From: Sphingomonas sp. ATCC 31555
GTDB lineage: Bacteria > Pseudomonadota > Alphaproteobacteria > Sphingomonadales > Sphingomonadaceae
NCBI RefSeq assembly: GCF_000282895.1
Contig: NZ_ALBQ01000005.1
Coordinates: 107,836 to 171,835, forward strand
Direction of reading: 5' to 3'
DNA: 64,000 nucleotides
In this document: piece by piece, positions 61,899 to 64,000 of the stretch
Position numbering within the stretch: position 1 is the stretch's first letter
Layout: each line of letters begins with the position of its first letter
Translations under genes and position numbers: made by a program
Notes under the pieces: generated by a model
Databases searched by the model: none
Told to the model about the DNA's origin: nothing
What the model saw: the letters and a program-made list of their open reading frames with translations, nothing else

Positions 61899-63962
61899 AT
61901 GCGACCCGAGCTTCTCAATCCCCTGTTCGCCGAGGTCACGGCGCTGAAAGGCATCGGCCCGGCGCTTGCCAAGCCGATGGAGCGGCTTGGGCTGGCGCGG
62001 GGGGTGGATGTCGCATTCCATCTGCCGACCGGGTTCGTCGATCGCCTGCCGCGCGCCGAACTGGACATGGCCGATTCGGGCAAGGTGATCGCCATCACGC
62101 TCACGCCCGTACAGTATCGCTTCGGCGGCGGCGCCCGTTCGCCGGCCAGGGTGCAGGCGGTGGACGCCAGCGGAAACCATGTCTCCCTTGTCTATTTCGG
62201 CGGCAGTTCCGGCTGGGCGAAGAAGCAGCTGCCGCTGAACGAACCCCGCTGGGTTTCGGGCAAGCTGGAGCATTATGGGCAGGAACTGCAGATGGTCCAT
62301 CCGGACCATGTGCTGCCGCTCGACCAGGTGGACGGCGTCGGCGGGCGCGAGGCGATCTATCCGTGTTCGGAAGGCATCACCTCGAAGCGAATCGCCGCGC
62401 TCGCGGCCCAGGCGATCGAGCGGGCACCGGACCTGCCCGAATGGATCGAACCCAGCCTGAAGGCGCAGAAGGGCTGGCCGGACTGGCGAGACGCTCTGGC
62501 GCGGATCCATGCCGATCCCGCAGACGCCAAGGCGCGCGAGCGGCTGGCTTATGACGAAGTGTTCGCCAATCAGTTGGCGCTGCTGCTGGTGCGTGGCGAG
62601 GCGCGAGCGAAGCGGGGGCGGGCGCTGACCGGCGACGGGCGGCTGCGCGATGCGCTGAAGCTGCCCTATGCCCCCACCGGCGCGCAGGCGCGCACGATCC
62701 GCGAGATCGAAGGCGATATGGCGCAGTCGCAGCCGATGTTGCGGCTGCTGCAAGGCGATGTCGGGTCCGGCAAGACGCTCGTGGCGACGATGGCGCTGCT
62801 GATCGCGGCCGAGGCCGGGGCACAGGGCGCGCTGTTGGCGCCGACCGAAATTCTCGCACGACAGCATTTCGAGACGCTCAGCCGCACGTTGGGCGGGCTG
62901 GGAATCAACGTCGCGATCCTCACCGGCCGCGATAAGGGCCGCGTGCGGGAGGCGACGCTGATGGGGCTGGCGGCCGGCGAGATCGACATCCTGATCGGCA
63001 CCCATGCGATCTTTCAGGAAGGCGTCACCTATCGCGACCTGGGGCTGGTGGTGGTGGACGAACAGCACCGCTTCGGCGTGGCGCAACGCATGATGCTGCA
63101 GGCCAAGGCCGGGCGGCCGCCGCATCTGCTGGTGATGACCGCCACGCCGATCCCCCGCACGCTCACGCTGGCGCAATATGGCGAGATGGATGTGAGCCGG
63201 CTCGACGAGATGCCGCCCGGCCGCCAGCCGATCGAGACCAGCGTGATCTCGGAGGAGCGACTGGGCGAGGTCGTCGGTGGGCTCGGTCGGCATCTGGCGG
63301 GTGGCGGGCAGGCCTATTGGGTCTGCCCGCTGGTGGAGGAGAGCGAGAAGAGCGATCTTGCCGCCGCCGAAGCGCGCGCGACCGAGCTGCAGGCCCATTT
63401 CGGCGACAAGGTCGGGCTGATCCACGGACGCATGAAGGGGCCTGAGAAGGACGCGGTGATGGCGCGCTTCGCCGCGGGCGAACTGGGCGTGCTGGTCGCG
63501 ACGACGGTGATCGAAGTGGGCGTCGACGTGCCCAATGCGACGCTGATCGTGATCGAGCATGCCGATCGCTTCGGCCTCGCCCAGCTCCACCAGCTGCGCG
63601 GGCGGGTCGGGCGGGGCGGGGGGCGTTCGGTCTGCGTCCTGCTGCGCGGGAATCATCTCAGCGAGACCGCGCGGGCGCGGCTGGCGCTGATGCGCGAGAG
63701 CAATGACGGGTTCCGCATCGCCGAGGAGGATCTGCGGCTGCGCGGGGCGGGCGAACTGCTCGGCACGCGCCAGTCGGGCGACATGCAGTTCCGGCTGGCC
63801 GAACCGGACATGCTGGGCGCGCTGCTGCCTGCGGCCAATGGCGATGCGCGGCTGCTCGTCGACCGGGACGGCGGGTTACATGGCGAGCGGGGGCAGGCGG
63901 CGCGGCTGGCGCTGTACCTGTTCGAGCGCGACGCTGCGGTGGGTCTGCTCCGCGCCGGCTAG
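61899..63962 (+). CDS. recG: ATP-dependent DNA helicase RecG
   Basis: A branch-migration helicase that reverses stalled forks and processes Holliday junctions. In the 687-residue protein, the N-terminal wedge (OB-fold) starts after LKGIGPALAKPMERLG. The motor has Walker A LQGDVGSGKTLVATMAL (about 284-300), VVVDEQHRFGVAQRM, TATPIPRTLTLAQYG and QLHQLRGRVGRGGG, and the C-terminal LRLRGAGELLGTRQSGDMQF. ATG 61899 gives MRPELLNPLFAEVTAL. The start is 41 bases after the small FlbD-like gene, so both may share a promoter. Confidence 0.97.
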   Translation: MRPELLNPLFAEVTALKGIGPALAKPMERLGLARGVDVAFHLPTGFVDRLPRAELDMADSGKVIAITLTPVQYRFGGGARSPARVQAVDASGNHVSLVYFGGSSGWAKKQLPLNEPRWVSGKLEHYGQELQMVHPDHVLPLDQVDGVGGREAIYPCSEGITSKRIAALAAQAIERAPDLPEWIEPSLKAQKGWPDWRDALARIHADPADAKARERLAYDEVFANQLALLLVRGEARAKRGRALTGDGRLRDALKLPYAPTGAQARTIREIEGDMAQSQPMLRLLQGDVGSGKTLVATMALLIAAEAGAQGALLAPTEILARQHFETLSRTLGGLGINVAILTGRDKGRVREATLMGLAAGEIDILIGTHAIFQEGVTYRDLGLVVVDEQHRFGVAQRMMLQAKAGRPPHLLVMTATPIPRTLTLAQYGEMDVSRLDEMPPGRQPIETSVISEERLGEVVGGLGRHLAGGGQAYWVCPLVEESEKSDLAAAEARATELQAHFGDKVGLIHGRMKGPEKDAVMARFAAGELGVLVATTVIEVGVDVPNATLIVIEHADRFGLAQLHQLRGRVGRGGGRSVCVLLRGNHLSETARARLALMRESNDGFRIAEEDLRLRGAGELLGTRQSGDMQFRLAEPDMLGALLPAANGDARLLVDRDGGLHGERGQAARLALYLFERDAAVGLLRAG

Positions 63963-64000
63963 AGCGTTTTCCGATCAATCTGGATCATATCCGCAGGAAC
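63963..64000. other. Right-edge intergenic stretch
   Basis: The final 38 bases after recG begin TAGAGCGTTTTCCGATCAA (overlapping the stop). Short elements starting GAGCGTTTTCCGAT are common between genes in alphaproteobacteria; the sequence is cut before any dyad can be judged. Confidence 0.3.

Noticed and set aside
1..64000. CRISPR arrays, insertion sequences, prophage or integrase genes
   Set aside because: No regularly spaced repeats, transposase, integrase or phage structural motifs were seen anywhere in the window.

Overview
The window is a GC-rich, gene-dense chromosomal segment of an alphaproteobacterium, most likely a Sphingomonas-type member of the Sphingomonadaceae. The evidence is the gene order ffh-rpsP-rimM-trmD-rplS, the block divL-tsaE-amgK-murU-addB-addA-trxA, a DivL-type pseudo-histidine kinase with tyrosine at the phosphorylation site, a large TonB-dependent receptor, a CC0125/CC1285-type lipoprotein and a strong GC-rich codon bias. 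There is no rRNA, CRISPR array, prophage or insertion sequence. One tRNA gene, tRNA-Asn(GTT), is present.

Layout. 1-3193: mtaB (cut by the left edge), a DUF924 protein and an EAL-domain cyclic-di-GMP phosphodiesterase. 3428-9442: the ribosome/SRP block ffh, rpsP, rimM, trmD, rplS, split between rimM and trmD by a small membrane protein, a thioredoxin-reductase-like flavoprotein on the opposite strand, an orphan PIN toxin-like gene and a vapBC toxin-antitoxin pair whose vapC stop overlaps the trmD start. 9589-11060: an accessory patch with two paralogous small proteins on either side of a GAF-like gene. 11452-22802: a DPP-IV-type S9 peptidase, two chemoreceptors, asd, a GFA-family protein, an alpha/beta hydrolase, an M2 (ACE-like) peptidase and a small secreted protein. 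22876-30638: a tiny acidic ORF, amn, a peroxiredoxin, yqgE, ahcY with an unusual leader, and a TonB-dependent receptor.

30752-42294: divL, tsaE, amgK-like, murU-like, addB, addA and trxA, tightly spaced with several ATGA overlaps. They link cell-cycle signalling, t6A tRNA modification, sugar salvage, recombination and redox. 42345-49276: an inositol-monophosphatase-family gene, argJ, a secreted TonB-C-domain protein, a small ORF with a signal-like N-terminus directly before secA, secA, and a lipoprotein. 49406-57543: a coupled adenine/adenosine deaminase and phosphoribosyltransferase pair (purine salvage), tRNA-Asn, nadK and moaA, a REC-like/GGDEF/EAL protein, a globin-coupled chemoreceptor and a SnoaL-like small protein. 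57550-63962: mfd, sdhE, a small FlbD/SwrD-like protein and recG.

The most interesting signals are: the toxin-antitoxin module fused by overlap to essential trmD; the 20-bp perfect palindrome and interleaved complementary segments ahead of ahcY; the SecM-like position and architecture of the small ORF before secA; the paralogous pair flanking a GAF gene; and a rare-codon island inside addA. Functional statements rest on motif recognition by eye; no database search or folding program was run.
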